Shown in pieces: positions 1 to 10,284 of a stretch of DNA of 64,000 nt. Where the stretch lies: positions 62,001-126,000 of the forward strand of contig NZ_CAJFDC010000001.1 of the NCBI RefSeq assembly GCF_904067045.1. Reading direction: 5' to 3'. Positions within the stretch are counted from its first letter, which is position 1, and every line of letters begins with the position of its first letter. Below the pieces are notes generated by a model that was given only the letters and a program-made list of their open reading frames with translations, made no database searches and was not told where the DNA came from. The position numbers and the translations under genes are program-made. The DNA comes from Pseudomonas sp. FEN (GTDB taxonomy: Bacteria > Pseudomonadota > Gammaproteobacteria > Pseudomonadales > Pseudomonadaceae).

Positions 1-466
1 CGGTTTCGATCAGCATGATCTGGATCACGCCGGTATCCACGCCCAGACGGTCGACGGCTTCCTGGTCAGCCCATTCGTCGGAGTTGCCGATGCGGTCATC
101 AGCCTTGGCGAAGCGCGTGTACAGCAGGTAGTGCGCGCCGGCGGAACGGGCTTCGGCCATGGCCTGGTCCAGACCGAGGGGCGCGCGGGCACGGCGCACC
201 ATGGGGAAATACTCGATGAAGCCGTTGAAGGCTTCCTCGGCCACCACGTTGGGACGCGGGTAGGCACTGCCTGGCGGCGTGAAGGCGCCCTGGGCAATAT
301 AGATAAAGGAATCCGGCTGGATGCGGAACGAGCGGATCCGGCGCGTATCGCTATGGTCGAGCAGCCCCGCGTCACTCATCTGATAGCGAGCACCTTCTCC
401 CATATCACTGACACTCATGCAGCCGCTCAGCGCCAACAACGCCAGCAGCACAACCAGGCTACGCAT
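1..466 (-). CDS. DUF4823-type lipoprotein, partial (3' end off window)
   Basis: The reading frame starts at the ATG at 466 behind a good ribosome site (GGAGGGTAGG) and runs off the left edge, leaving about 155 residues. The protein opens with a short hydrophobic stretch ending in LSGC, a lipobox with Cys16 as the predicted lipidated residue, so it is an envelope lipoprotein. The following sequence (SDMGEGARYQMSD..., then RSFRIQPDSFIYIAQGAF) resembles the DUF4823 lipoproteins common in Pseudomonas. No enzymatic function is known to me for this family. The family assignment is from memory of sequence style, and the lipobox is seen directly. Confidence 0.75.
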   Translation of the reverse strand, partial: MRSLVVLLALLALSGCMSVSDMGEGARYQMSDAGLLDHSDTRRIRSFRIQPDSFIYIAQGAFTPPGSAYPRPNVVAEEAFNGFIEYFPMVRRARAPLGLDQAMAEARSAGAHYLLYTRFAKADDRIGNSDEWADQEAVDRLGVDTGVIQIMLIET

Positions 467-558
467 CCTACCCTCCAGAGGCCGGTGACGGAAAACCGGC
501 GAATAATCGCGAGGATGCAGCTTCCGCGCCAGATCAGGCCAGAAGATGATGTCGGCAC

Positions 559-663
559 GGTGCTTGTGTGGGAGCGGTGCTTGCTCGCGAAGCTTTTGGC
601 GGTCTCAAGGGCCTCTTCGCGGCGGTGCGGCGACCCGACAAGCTCCGCTCCCACACAAGCACC
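559..663. repeat. REP doublet (REPIN-like inverted pair)
   Basis: A perfect 19-base inverted repeat has arms at 559-577 and 645-663, each carrying the GTGGGAGCGG core typical of P. fluorescens REP elements. It encloses about 67 bases that include gctcgcgaag and cctcttcgcg. It lies in the 253-base gap between moaA and the lipoprotein gene, where I see no gene. Such doublets are mobilised by REP-associated transposases encoded elsewhere. Confidence 0.8.
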
Positions 664-719
664 GCCCCCACACCCCAGTGTTCCCACACAAAAAACCTGC
701 TGTGCTCTCGGAGGCAAGG

Positions 720-1688
720 TCACCCGCCGATGATTTTCATCACCGTCGCACCGCCCGAGAAAGCCACTTCCTGTTTGTCGCCCAAGGCTTTGACCAGCAG
801 CCGCTGCAACGCCGGCAGTGCCTCGTGACGGGGCTTATCGAGCAGATCACCGACATAATGCCGGTTGCTTGACGACAGGCAACCATGCAGCCAGCCGGTG
901 GACGACAGCCGCAAGCGCGAACAGGTCCGGCAGAACGGCACGCTTTCATTGGCGATCACCCCGAAGTGACCGCGCCCCGGAATGGCGTAGCGGACGGCGG
1001 TGGCATCCACCGGCGCATCGGCCTGCAGGTATTCGTAGCGCTCGCCGATCAGGTCGAGCAACTGCTGAAGACTGACGAACTGCTGGAGAAAGGCATTGCC
1101 ATCACTGGCCAGGTGGCCCATGCGCATCAGCTCGATAAAGCGCAACTCGTAGCCGCGTTCAAGACAGTAATCCAACAGCGGTAGCACCTGATCCAGGTTC
1201 TGCCCGCGCAACGGCACCATGTTGACCTTGATCTTCAAGCCTGCCGCCCGCGCCTGCTGCATGCCGTCGAGCACGCTGGCCAGATCGCCACCACGGGCAA
1301 TACGGCGAAAAGCGCCGGCATCCAGGGTATCGAGGGAAACGTTGATCCGCTTGATCCCGGCGTCCACCAGTAACGGTAGTTTGCGCGCCAGTAACTGACC
1401 ATTGGTGGTCAGACTGATATCTTCCAACCCCATCTTGCCGATCGCGTCCATGAAGGCTTCCAGCTTGGGGCTGACCAGTGGCTCGCCGCCGGTAATGCGC
1501 AAACGCTCGATCCCCGCCGCCTCGATCAGGTAGGCCACGCCGCGCGCCATGGCTTGCGCCGACAATTCGTCCTGGGCCGCCACCAACCGCTTACCATTGG
1601 GCACGCAGTAGGTACAGGCATAGTTGCAGGCGGATGTCAGACTGATGCGCAGGTTGCGAAAACGCCTGCCTTGACGGTCAACGATCAT
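720..1688 (-). CDS. moaA: GTP 3',8-cyclase MoaA (molybdopterin step 1)
   Basis: This radical-SAM enzyme converts GTP to 3',8-cyclo-GTP, the first step of molybdenum cofactor synthesis. The 322-residue protein has the SAM-cluster triad C21-x3-C25-x2-C28 in TSACNYACTYC and the C-terminal GTP-binding cluster at C253, C256 and C270 (CRTC...GC). It also carries the glycine-rich loop ITGGEP and the conserved Gly-Gly C-terminus. I place the start at the ATG at 1688 (MIVDRQGRR). An upstream in-frame extension to 1751 does not look like MoaA. It stands alone, without moaC, moaD or moaE beside it, so it may be one of the two MoaA paralogues usual in pseudomonads. The molybdenum hydroxylase at 24904-27689 is a plausible consumer. 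Confidence 0.93.
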   Translation of the reverse strand: MIVDRQGRRFRNLRISLTSACNYACTYCVPNGKRLVAAQDELSAQAMARGVAYLIEAAGIERLRITGGEPLVSPKLEAFMDAIGKMGLEDISLTTNGQLLARKLPLLVDAGIKRINVSLDTLDAGAFRRIARGGDLASVLDGMQQARAAGLKIKVNMVPLRGQNLDQVLPLLDYCLERGYELRFIELMRMGHLASDGNAFLQQFVSLQQLLDLIGERYEYLQADAPVDATAVRYAIPGRGHFGVIANESVPFCRTCSRLRLSSTGWLHGCLSSSNRHYVGDLLDKPRHEALPALQRLLVKALGDKQEVAFSGGATVMKIIGG

Positions 1689-1825
1689 GGAGCACTCCGG
1701 CAATGGACTGTGGAACGCGCAAAACCTGATCCACAAATCAAGTTTTGACAAGTCCTATTCCCGAGTATAAGCCCGAGGTCCCGCGCCATATAGTGGAACA
1801 TGGCCTGATCAATCCGCCGAATGCC

Positions 1826-2464
1826 TTAAGTGACGGGCGTCTCGGGATCGCGCTTGCGCTTGTTGCCCATGCGCACGCCGATGTCCATCAGGAACTGGAA
1901 GAACCCTTCCTGATCCTCCAGCACATTACTCCAGAACGGCGAGTGGTACAGCGCCACGGCGCCATGCACCAGGGCCCAGGCCGCGCAGTAGTGGAAGTAC
2001 GGGGGCACGTCCTCGAGCTTGCCTTCGCTGATACGGCCCTTGATCAGCAAGGTCAGGCGTTCGAAGTTGGAAGCACGGATCTTGTGCAGCTCCTCGACCA
2101 TCTCCGGCACCTGGTGGCCCTTGACCACTTTCTCTTCCAGGCGGTCGAACAGCCGATAGCGCTGTGGATCGCGCATGCGGAACTCGAAGTAGGCCCGGGA
2201 CAGGGCTTCCTTGTCTTTGTCGACATCCGCCGAATGCAACAGCTCGTTCAAGTCACGCTCGTAGTCGAGCATCAGGCGCAGGTAGATTTCCGCCTTGGAT
2301 TTGAAATGCTTGTAGATGGTGCCTTTGCCGATACCGACGGCATCCGCGATCATCTCGACGGTGACACTGTCTTCACCTTGTTCGAGGAACAGCTTTAGCG
2401 CGGTATCGAGAATTTCTTGCTCGCGGCGACGAAACTCACGGACCTTACGGGGTTCTTTGTGCAT
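1826..2464 (-). CDS. TetR/AcrR family transcriptional regulator
   Basis: The 212-residue protein has an N-terminal TetR DNA-binding domain. A basic start (MHKEPRKVREFRRREQ) is followed by the helix-turn-helix at about residues 33-56 (SVTVEMIADAVGIGKGTIYKHF). The remainder is an all-helical ligand and dimer domain. The start is the ATG at 2464. The frame stays open upstream to 2521, but the added residues do not resemble the family. The gene sits upstream of the tatD-to-yceD cluster, as the PA2957 regulator does in P. aeruginosa, so it is probably the orthologue. Neither ligand nor targets can be read from the sequence. Confidence 0.88.
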   Translation of the reverse strand: MHKEPRKVREFRRREQEILDTALKLFLEQGEDSVTVEMIADAVGIGKGTIYKHFKSKAEIYLRLMLDYERDLNELLHSADVDKDKEALSRAYFEFRMRDPQRYRLFDRLEEKVVKGHQVPEMVEELHKIRASNFERLTLLIKGRISEGKLEDVPPYFHYCAAWALVHGAVALYHSPFWSNVLEDQEGFFQFLMDIGVRMGNKRKRDPETPVT

Positions 2465-2725
2465 AAGAAAAGGTCTGTAGGGGCAAAATCGAAGCCAAGT
2501 ATTATGCCTGACTCGCGCCAAATTGCACGAATCATCCGAGGCCTTTCGTTTTCACTGTCGACGAATCAGCCCACCTTGGTCAGAAAGGCTTCGTCCGGGT
2601 CACGGATCGTCGCGGCAGACAGCTGGGGGAAAACGGTCTAACGCGAAGAGAACTCAACAGAAGCGCCTGTATTCCAAATCTGTTTAAAAAATGAGCAATA
2701 GTGACTGGACTCCGGGCGATCCTGA

Positions 2726-2733
2726 CCAATACT
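2726..2733 (+). promoter_or_regulatory. possible RpoS-type -10 element of rgsA
   Basis: CAATACTT at 2726-2733 is close to the sigma-S extended -10 consensus CTATACTT and would start transcription near 2740. RgsA is known as an RpoS-dependent small RNA, which fits. This is inference from a single hexamer. Confidence 0.4.
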
Positions 2734-2739
2734 TGAACT

Positions 2740-2857
2740 GTCGGCGCGACATCTCCCCCAAGTGGCGCGCTGATAAAGGTGCCAACGGACCGTGTACCTT
2801 TGTTTTACTCCTAATGGTCTTAACCCGGATTCACCCCCCAGAACCCGGGTTTTTTTT
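2740..2857 (+). ncRNA. rgsA: RgsA (P16) small regulatory RNA
   Basis: The 460-base gap between the TetR gene and tatD holds no ORF of note but ends in an intrinsic terminator pointing rightward. A stem of AACCCGG (2822-2828) and CCGGGTT (2845-2851) is followed by a run of T to 2857. From a start near 2740 this gives a transcript of about 118 nt. P. aeruginosa encodes the GacA/RpoS-dependent sRNA RgsA (Rfam P16) immediately beside the tatD gene, with a similar length. Position, orientation-independent terminator and size all match. I cannot align the primary sequence without a search, so the exact 5' end is uncertain. Confidence 0.68.
2822..2857 (+). terminator. intrinsic terminator of rgsA
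   Basis: A seven-pair GC-rich stem (2822-2828 with 2845-2851) with a 16-base loop is followed directly by T(8). The polarity is rightward, opposite to both neighbouring genes, so it belongs to a separate short transcript. Confidence 0.8.
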
Positions 2858-2924
2858 GCCCGCGATTTGCAGGAGCCCCACAAACTGTGGGAGCCGGCGT
2901 GTATGGGAGCGGAACTTGTCGCGA

Positions 2925-3713
2925 TCAGGCTGAGCGCACACGGGCCAGCGGAAACAGGCGCTTGAAGTTCTCGGTGGTCTGTTCGGCGAACTGCTCATAC
3001 GGCACCCCGCGCAACATCGCCAGGTAGTCGGCGACATCACGCACGTACTGTGGCAGGTTCGGCTTGCCGCGATGCGGAATCGGCGCCAGGTACGGCGAGT
3101 CGGTTTCCACCAGCAGGCGATCGGCCGGTACTTGTCGCGCCACGTCGCGCAAGGCGTCGGCATTGCGGAAGGTGACGATGCCCGACAGGGAAATATAGAA
3201 ACCCAGGTCCAGCACGGCCTTGGCCATCGGCCAATCTTCGGTGAAACAATGCAGCACACCGGCCTGGGGCAGTTGCGCCTCGCGCAACAACGCCAAGGTA
3301 TCGGCGCGCGCCCCCCGGGTGTGGACGATCAGCGGCTTGCCGGTCTGCCCGGCCGCCTGCAGGTGCAAGCGAAAGGACGCCTGCTGCAACTCGGCCGCTT
3401 CGGGCTCGTAGTGGTAGTCAAGGCCGGTTTCGCCAATGGCCACGACCCGCGGATGATTGAGCTCGCGCAGCAACCAATCGAGCGCCGGCGCGGCATCGGG
3501 CTTGACGTCCAACGGGTGCACACCGACCGAACAATCGACATCGGCATAGCGCTCGGCCAGGGCCTTCACGTCGGCCGCATTCTCGGCACTCACGCCGATA
3601 CACAGGAAGTGCCCGACCCCGCGCTGACGCGCAGCGTCGAGCGCCGCATCGAGGGAACCCGAGTGCTCGGCGAGATCAAGACGGTCGAGGTGGCAATGGG
3701 AATCTACAAGCAT
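2925..3713 (-). CDS. TatD-family metal-dependent hydrolase
   Basis: A 262-residue TatD-type TIM-barrel hydrolase (deoxyribonuclease or D-aminoacyl-tRNA deacylase-like family). Metal ligands are visible: H6 and H8 in DSHCHLD, a glutamate in IGETGLDYHY, histidines in LIVHTRG and LHCFTE, and the aspartate of VETDSPY. It is the last gene of the pilZ-holB-tmk lipid cluster, 13 bases downstream of pilZ, exactly as PA2959 in P. aeruginosa. The physiological substrate of this paralogue is not known. Cytosolic, with no signal peptide. Confidence 0.9.
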   Translation of the reverse strand: MLVDSHCHLDRLDLAEHSGSLDAALDAARQRGVGHFLCIGVSAENAADVKALAERYADVDCSVGVHPLDVKPDAAPALDWLLRELNHPRVVAIGETGLDYHYEPEAAELQQASFRLHLQAAGQTGKPLIVHTRGARADTLALLREAQLPQAGVLHCFTEDWPMAKAVLDLGFYISLSGIVTFRNADALRDVARQVPADRLLVETDSPYLAPIPHRGKPNLPQYVRDVADYLAMLRGVPYEQFAEQTTENFKRLFPLARVRSA

Positions 3714-3726
3714 AAAAAGGTGGCAA

Positions 3727-4083
3727 CTACATCGTATGGGTGGGACGGTCGGACTTCAGGGCGCCGGCCAGATGGGTTTCGATCTTGCTGCGAGCGGTGT
3801 TGTCGCCATCGTTGAATTGCACGCCGACACCCGCCGCACGGTTGCCTTGGGCGCCCTTCGGGGTGATCCAGGCAACCTTGCCGGCGACCGGGATCTTTTC
3901 CGGCTCATCCATCAGGTTGAGCAACATGAACACCTCGTCGCCCAACTTGTAGCTCTTGCTGGTGGGGATGAACAGCCCACCGTTCTTGATAAAAGGCATA
4001 TAGGCCGCGTACAGCACGGACTTGTCCTTGATGGTCAGGGACAGGATGCCGTTGCGCGGGCCGGGCCCAATGGGTTCGTTCAT
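3727..4083 (-). CDS. pilZ: type IV pilus biogenesis protein PilZ
   Basis: The 118-residue protein (ATG at 4083, MNEPIGPGPRNGIL) has the exact length of P. aeruginosa PilZ, the founding PilZ-domain protein. In that species it is needed for type IV pilus assembly and works with the pilus ATPase machinery. The domain lacks the N-terminal RxxxR motif needed for cyclic-di-GMP binding, as in canonical PilZ, so it is expected to act through protein contacts. The longer open frame to 4122 is rejected because the family starts at MNE. It lies between holB and tatD, the conserved location. Confidence 0.93.
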   Translation of the reverse strand: MNEPIGPGPRNGILSLTIKDKSVLYAAYMPFIKNGGLFIPTSKSYKLGDEVFMLLNLMDEPEKIPVAGKVAWITPKGAQGNRAAGVGVQFNDGDNTARSKIETHLAGALKSDRPTHTM

Positions 4084-4126
4084 ACTCGCTCCGGTCATGC
4101 AGATAGCCGATTCTAGGCCCATCGCC

Positions 4127-5747
<1,621 letters not shown>

Positions 5748-5757
5748 TTAATCAGGG

Positions 5758-6921
5758 TCATTGCGAGTCTTTCGCCTCGGCGTCGGGTGCCGTCGGTGCC
5801 GCCGGTACAGGTTCGACAGCCGGCTCCGCCGCGCGCGCTGGCGCCGACTCCGGAGAGTCGGGCACCGGGCTCTGCGGCGGGGCATTCGCTGGCGCGGGAC
5901 TGGAACGGTAGTCGGCCCGGCGCTTGAGCTGAAACTCGCGCACGGCGTTGTTATGGGAGTCCAGGTCGTCGGAGAAAACATGGCTGCCATCGCCACGCGC
6001 CACAAAGTACAGGCTGTTGCCCGGCGCCGGGTTCAACGCGGCATGGAGCGCCTCGCGCCCGACCATGGCAATCGGGGTCGGCGGCAGGCCGGCGTTCAGG
6101 TAGGTATTGTACGGGTTTGCCTCACGCAGGTGCGCGCGGGTCAGCTTGCCGGTATAGCGCTCGCCCAGGCCGTAGATCACCGTCGGATCGGTCTGCAGCA
6201 GCATGCCCTGCTGCATGCGCCGGACAAACACCCCGGCGATCTGGCCACGCTCCTGGGGCACGCCGGTTTCCTTTTCCACCAGCGAGGCCATGATCAGGGC
6301 CTGGTAAGGTTCGGTATAGGGCGCATCGGCGGAACGCTTCTGCCATTCCTGGGCCAGGACGCTATCCAGCCGGTCGTAGGCTTTCTCCAGCAGCTCGGCG
6401 TCGGTCATGCCACGCACGAAGCGGTAGGTGTCCGGGAAAAAGCGGCCTTCGGCGAACACATCCTTGTGCCCCAGCTTGGTCATGACCTCGCTGTCACTGA
6501 GACCGGTCAGGGTTTGCTGGAGCTTTTCATTCTTGGCCAGGGCATTGCGCACCTGACGGAAATTCCAGCCTTCGACCAGGGTCAGGCTGTACTGCACCAC
6601 TTCGCCGCGCTGCCACAGGCCCAATAACGCACGCACATTCATGCCCGGCGTGAGCCGGTACTCACCGCTGTGCAATGGCACACCGGCGAGATTGAAGCGC
6701 CAGTAAAGGCGCAACCAGAAGGCATCCTTGAGCAAGCCGTCGGACTCGAGGCGATTGAAGGTGCCAGTCGGTGTCGCGCCGGCCGGTACGTCCAGCAGTT
6801 GTTCCTGCGTCAGGTTGAGGGGCTGCTCCAGTGCCGAATGCAACTTCCAGGCAGAGCCGCCCAGCAGCAAACCGGCCAGCACCAGAACGGCTTGCAGCAG
6901 CAGCAAGAATTTACGTCTCAA
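5758..6921 (-). CDS. mltG: endolytic murein transglycosylase MltG
   Basis: Cuts nascent glycan strands in the inner-membrane/periplasmic space and so helps set glycan chain length. I place the start at TTG 6921 (L/M-RRKFLLLLQ), because GGAAG sits six bases upstream and the position is directly adjacent to the pabC stop. The frame is open further to 6978. The 387-residue protein has one N-terminal membrane helix (about residues 4-24), a LysM-like segment, then the YceG domain with the catalytic glutamate in SLVEKETGVP and the signature TDPTVIYGLG. The Pro/Ala-rich C-terminal tail (PAPANAPPQSPVPDSPESAP) is a low-complexity extension. Confidence 0.93.
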   Translation of the reverse strand: MRRKFLLLLQAVLVLAGLLLGGSAWKLHSALEQPLNLTQEQLLDVPAGATPTGTFNRLESDGLLKDAFWLRLYWRFNLAGVPLHSGEYRLTPGMNVRALLGLWQRGEVVQYSLTLVEGWNFRQVRNALAKNEKLQQTLTGLSDSEVMTKLGHKDVFAEGRFFPDTYRFVRGMTDAELLEKAYDRLDSVLAQEWQKRSADAPYTEPYQALIMASLVEKETGVPQERGQIAGVFVRRMQQGMLLQTDPTVIYGLGERYTGKLTRAHLREANPYNTYLNAGLPPTPIAMVGREALHAALNPAPGNSLYFVARGDGSHVFSDDLDSHNNAVREFQLKRRADYRSSPAPANAPPQSPVPDSPESAPARAAEPAVEPVPAAPTAPDAEAKDSQ

Positions 6922-6922
6922 T

Positions 6923-7738
6923 TCAAACTTCCAATAGCGCGCGGGCAATACCTTGCAGTTTACGGGTGAGCGGGCCAACCGACCAGCTCAGGTCGGCAAA
7001 AGCCCGAACGGGCCAGACGCCATAGACGCTATTACAGAGAAAGACCTCATCGGCCTGTCGGAACTGCTCCAGGCTGATGTCGGAAATATTGACAGGGACT
7101 GCCAGCGCCTTGGCCTCTTCCAACAGTTGCGCACGCATCACACCCGCCACGCCGCAACGGCTGAGATCGGCGGTGAAGAGCTCTCCCCGATGCACCAGGA
7201 ACAGGTTGCTGAACACCCCTTCGATCACCCGGCCATGGGTATCGAGCATCAAGCCCTCGGCATGTTCGGCATCCTGCCACTCGGCACGGGCCAGGACCTG
7301 CTCCAGCCGATTGAGATGCTTGAGCCCGGCGAGCAAGGGCTGCTCGGCCAAACGCGTGGTACAAGGAAAAAGACCGATACCTTGTTGCTGGTAGGCCTGT
7401 GGATAAGTCGGCAGCGGACTGCCTTGCAGGATACGTCGTGGCAGTGCCTGCGCCGACGCCGCGTAGCCGCGCAGGCCATCACCGCGGGTGAGGATCAGCT
7501 TGAGCACGCCCTCGCCCAATGCCGCGGCGTAGGCGAGCAATTCGCGGCGAACCAACTCGGGATCCGCCGCGATGCCCAGGCGCCGACATCCCTCGGCCAG
7601 GCGTTGCAGGTGCCGCTCCAGCAGCACCGGCTGGCCGCCCTTCACGGCGAAGGTCTCGAACAGACCGTCGCCATAGGCCAGGCCACGGTCCCTGATGGAC
7701 AACGAATCGCCCGGCTGACCGTCGACCCAGCTGTCCAT
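6923..7738 (-). CDS. pabC: aminodeoxychorismate lyase
   Basis: A PLP enzyme that splits 4-amino-4-deoxychorismate to p-aminobenzoate and pyruvate for folate synthesis. The 271-residue fold-type IV aminotransferase starts at ATG 7738, sharing one base with the fabF stop (TGATG). The PLP lysine is in LAGLKHLNRLEQVLAR, and the family motifs RGLAYGDGLFET and EGVFSNLFLV are visible. Translational coupling to fabF is indicated. Its place between fabF and mltG is conserved in gamma-proteobacteria. Confidence 0.95.
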   Translation of the reverse strand: MDSWVDGQPGDSLSIRDRGLAYGDGLFETFAVKGGQPVLLERHLQRLAEGCRRLGIAADPELVRRELLAYAAALGEGVLKLILTRGDGLRGYAASAQALPRRILQGSPLPTYPQAYQQQGIGLFPCTTRLAEQPLLAGLKHLNRLEQVLARAEWQDAEHAEGLMLDTHGRVIEGVFSNLFLVHRGELFTADLSRCGVAGVMRAQLLEEAKALAVPVNISDISLEQFRQADEVFLCNSVYGVWPVRAFADLSWSVGPLTRKLQGIARALLEV

Positions 7739-8982
7739 CACTCGGCGAACCGGCGGAACACCAGGGAGCCGTTGGTACCGCCAAAGCCGAAGGAGTTGGA
7801 CAGCACCACATCGATAGGCATGCGCCGGGCTTCGTGGGGCACGAAATCCAGGTCGCAACGTTCATCGGGCTCGTCGAGGTTGATGGTCGGCGGCGCCACC
7901 TGGTCGGCGATGGCCAGCACGCTGAAAATCGCCTCGATGGCACCGGCAGCGCCCAACAGGTGACCGGTCATCGATTTGGTGGAGCTGACCGCCAGCTTGT
8001 AGGCATGTTCGCCGAACACCCGCTTGATCGCCTCGACCTCGGCCAGGTCACCGGCCTGGGTCGAGGTGCCGTGGGCATTGATGTACTGCACCTGATCCAC
8101 GTTCAGTTTCGCATCGCGCATCGCATTGGCAATGCAGCGCGCGGCACCGGCACCGTCCTCGGGTGGCGAGGTCATGTGGTAGGCATCGCCACTCATGCCG
8201 AAGCCGATCAGTTCGGCGTGGATGGTTGCGCCCCGGGCCTTGGCATGCTCCAGCTCTTCGAGTACCAGCGCGCCGGCACCGTCGGACAGCACGAAGCCGT
8301 CACGGCCCTTGTCCCACGGGCGGCTGGCGCGAGCCGGCTCGTCGTTGCGCGTGGACAAGGCACGAGATGCGCCGAAACCGCCCATGCCCAGGCCGCAGGC
8401 GGCCATCTCGGCGCCGCCGGCGATCATCACATCGGCTTCATCGTAGGCAATGTTGCGCGCCGCCATACCGATGCTGTGGGTGCCCGTGGTGCACGCCGTC
8501 GCGATGGCATAGTTCGGTCCCTGGGCCCCCAGATGGATGGACAGGAAACCGGAAATCATATTGATGATCGAACCGGGCACGAAGAACGGCGAAATGCGCC
8601 GTGGGCCCTGCTCGTGCAGCGTGCGGCAGGTTTCCTCGATATTGGTCAGACCGCCAATCCCCGAGCCCATGGCCACGCCGATGCGTTCACGGTTGGCATC
8701 GGTGACCTCAAGGCCGGCATTACGCACCGCCTGGAAACCGGCTGCCAGCCCGTATTGAATGAACAGGTCGAGTTTGCGGGCTTCTTTGGCCGACAAATAT
8801 TCTTCGACATTGAAGCCTTTTACCGAGCCGCCAAAACGGGTGGTATAGGCAGAAAGGTCCGTGTGTTCGATCAGACCAATGCCACTGCGGCCAGCCAGAA
8901 TACCCTGCCAGGTACTCGGAACATCGGTACCCAATGGCGACAACATCCCCATACCGGTGACTACGACGCGTCTACGCGACAC
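7738..8982 (-). CDS. fabF: 3-oxoacyl-ACP synthase II (KASII)
   Basis: Elongates acyl-ACP by condensation with malonyl-ACP. The 414-residue protein starts with GTG at 8982 ([12 protein letters not shown]) behind AGGAG. Catalytic triad: the cysteine of [10 protein letters not shown], and the histidines of [12 protein letters not shown] and [13 protein letters not shown]. Length and motifs are standard. It is separated from acpP by 111 bases containing a strong hairpin terminator, so it is probably made by readthrough. Confidence 0.96.
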   Translation of the reverse strand: MSRRRVVVTGMGMLSPLGTDVPSTWQGILAGRSGIGLIEHTDLSAYTTRFGGSVKGFNVEEYLSAKEARKLDLFIQYGLAAGFQAVRNAGLEVTDANRERIGVAMGSGIGGLTNIEETCRTLHEQGPRRISPFFVPGSIINMISGFLSIHLGAQGPNYAIATACTTGTHSIGMAARNIAYDEADVMIAGGAEMAACGLGMGGFGASRALSTRNDEPARASRPWDKGRDGFVLSDGAGALVLEELEHAKARGATIHAELIGFGMSGDAYHMTSPPEDGAGAARCIANAMRDAKLNVDQVQYINAHGTSTQAGDLAEVEAIKRVFGEHAYKLAVSSTKSMTGHLLGAAGAIEAIFSVLAIADQVAPPTINLDEPDERCDLDFVPHEARRMPIDVVLSNSFGFGGTNGSLVFRRFAE

Positions 8983-9028
8983 AGCACTCTCCTTTATCCT
9001 GTTGACGACACTTTGTCTCACACCTAAA

Positions 9029-9066
9029 GAAAAAACCGCACGCCGTAATGGCAGTGCGGTTTTTCC
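9029..9066 (-). terminator. acpP-fabF intercistronic hairpin terminator
   Basis: The arms AAAAACCGCAC (9031-9041) and GTGCGGTTTTT (9054-9064) form an 11-pair stem. On the minus strand it is followed by a T-run. It lies just downstream of acpP and ahead of fabF and probably limits readthrough so that ACP is made in excess. Confidence 0.8.
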
Positions 9067-9093
9067 ATGACAGCAGGCAACGATTACAAACTA

Positions 9094-9330
9094 TTACGCC
9101 TGATGGCTGGTAACGTAATCGATAGCGGCTTGTACGGTAGTGATTTTTTCAGCTTCTTCGTCAGGGATTTCGGTCTCGAATTCCTCTTCCAGAGCCATCA
9201 CAAGCTCAACAGTGTCAAGGGAGTCGGCACCCAGGTCTTCAACGAACGAAGCAGTGTTGACCACTTCTTCTTCCTTGACGCCCAGTTGCTCGGCAACGAT
9301 TTTCTTGACGCGCTCTTCGATGTTGCTCAT
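9094..9330 (-). CDS. acpP: acyl carrier protein
   Basis: The 78-residue carrier of growing fatty acyl chains. The 4'-phosphopantetheine attachment serine is in the [10 protein letters not shown] motif, and the whole sequence ([18 protein letters not shown]) matches the gamma-proteobacterial AcpP. The start has a strong SD (TAGGAGTG). It has its own promoter about 60 bases upstream and a hairpin immediately downstream, consistent with very high expression. Confidence 0.98.
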   Translation of the reverse strand: MSNIEERVKKIVAEQLGVKEEEVVNTASFVEDLGADSLDTVELVMALEEEFETEIPDEEAEKITTVQAAIDYVTSHQA

Positions 9331-9382
9331 ACCTTGTTTTCACTCCTAATGGAAAAATTCAGGCAGCTGGCCGGTGGGTAAG

Positions 9383-9410
9383 TGTATAGAAAGGCTTTTC
9401 AGCTTTTCAA
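9383..9410 (-). promoter_or_regulatory. sigma-70 promoter of acpP
   Basis: On the minus strand, -35 TTGAAA (9405-9410), a 16-base spacer and -10 TATACA (9383-9388) lie 53 bases upstream of the acpP ATG in the 197-base fabG-acpP gap. Nothing else is seen in that gap. Confidence 0.65.
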
Positions 9411-9527
9411 CCGAAAGCTTCAGCCTTCGTCCCCCTTTTGCCCCCTGCCCGTGAATAAGTTGCAGCTTTATAACGGATTTTAGACAGCTGGTATGACATT
9501 TTTTTGAAGCAATCCGTCACATTTGAA

Positions 9528-10268
9528 TTACATGTACATCCCGCCGTTCACCGGGATTGTAGCCCCAGTCACGTAAGCCGCACCGTCCGAGGCCAGAAAA
9601 GCGACCACTTGCGCGATCTCCTGAGCCTGGCCCAGACGGCCCAGCGGAATCTGCGTCAGCAAGGCTTCACGCTGCGCTTCAGGCAATTCGCGGGTCATAT
9701 CGGTGTCGATGAACCCTGGAGCCACCGAGTTTACCGTAATCGAGCGCGAACCGACTTCACGCGCCAGCGCGCGACCGAAACCTTCGAGGCCGGCCTTGGC
9801 TGCCGCATAGTTTACTTGGCCTGCGTTGCCCATGGCACCCACAACCGAACCAATATTGATGATTCGGCCCCAACGGGCCTTGGTCATGCCGCGTAGAACG
9901 CCCTTGGACAGGCGGAACAGGCTGTTGAGGTTGGTATCGACCACGTCGTACCACTCGTCGTCTTTCATCCGCATCATCAGATTATCGCGGGTGATACCGG
10001 CATTATTGACCAGGATCGCCGGCGCTCCGAACTGCTCGCCAATGCTGGCCAATACCGCGGCAACCGATTCATCGTTGGTTACATTGAGCTCCAGGCCGGT
10101 GCCTTGAATCCCGTGTTCCTTGAGGGTTGCGGCAATCCGTTCGGCGCCCGCGGCCGAGGTCGCGGTGCCCACCACCACGGCACCGAGACGCCCCAGCTCG
10201 AGGGCGATGGCTTGGCCGATGCCACGGCTGGCGCCGGTGACCAGTGCAACTTTACCTTGCAGACTCAT
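9528..10268 (-). CDS. fabG: 3-oxoacyl-ACP reductase
   Basis: NADPH-dependent reduction of beta-ketoacyl-ACP in fatty acid synthesis. The 247-residue short-chain dehydrogenase (ATG at 10268, MSLQGKVALV) has the nucleotide loop TGASRGIG, the NNAG motif and the Ser-Tyr-Lys triad (NIGSVVG, VNYAAAKAG). Only 16 bases separate it from fabD, so they are cotranscribed. Confidence 0.97.
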   Translation of the reverse strand: MSLQGKVALVTGASRGIGQAIALELGRLGAVVVGTATSAAGAERIAATLKEHGIQGTGLELNVTNDESVAAVLASIGEQFGAPAILVNNAGITRDNLMMRMKDDEWYDVVDTNLNSLFRLSKGVLRGMTKARWGRIINIGSVVGAMGNAGQVNYAAAKAGLEGFGRALAREVGSRSITVNSVAPGFIDTDMTRELPEAQREALLTQIPLGRLGQAQEIAQVVAFLASDGAAYVTGATIPVNGGMYM

Positions 10269-10284
10269 GCAGGCTTCTCCTGAT

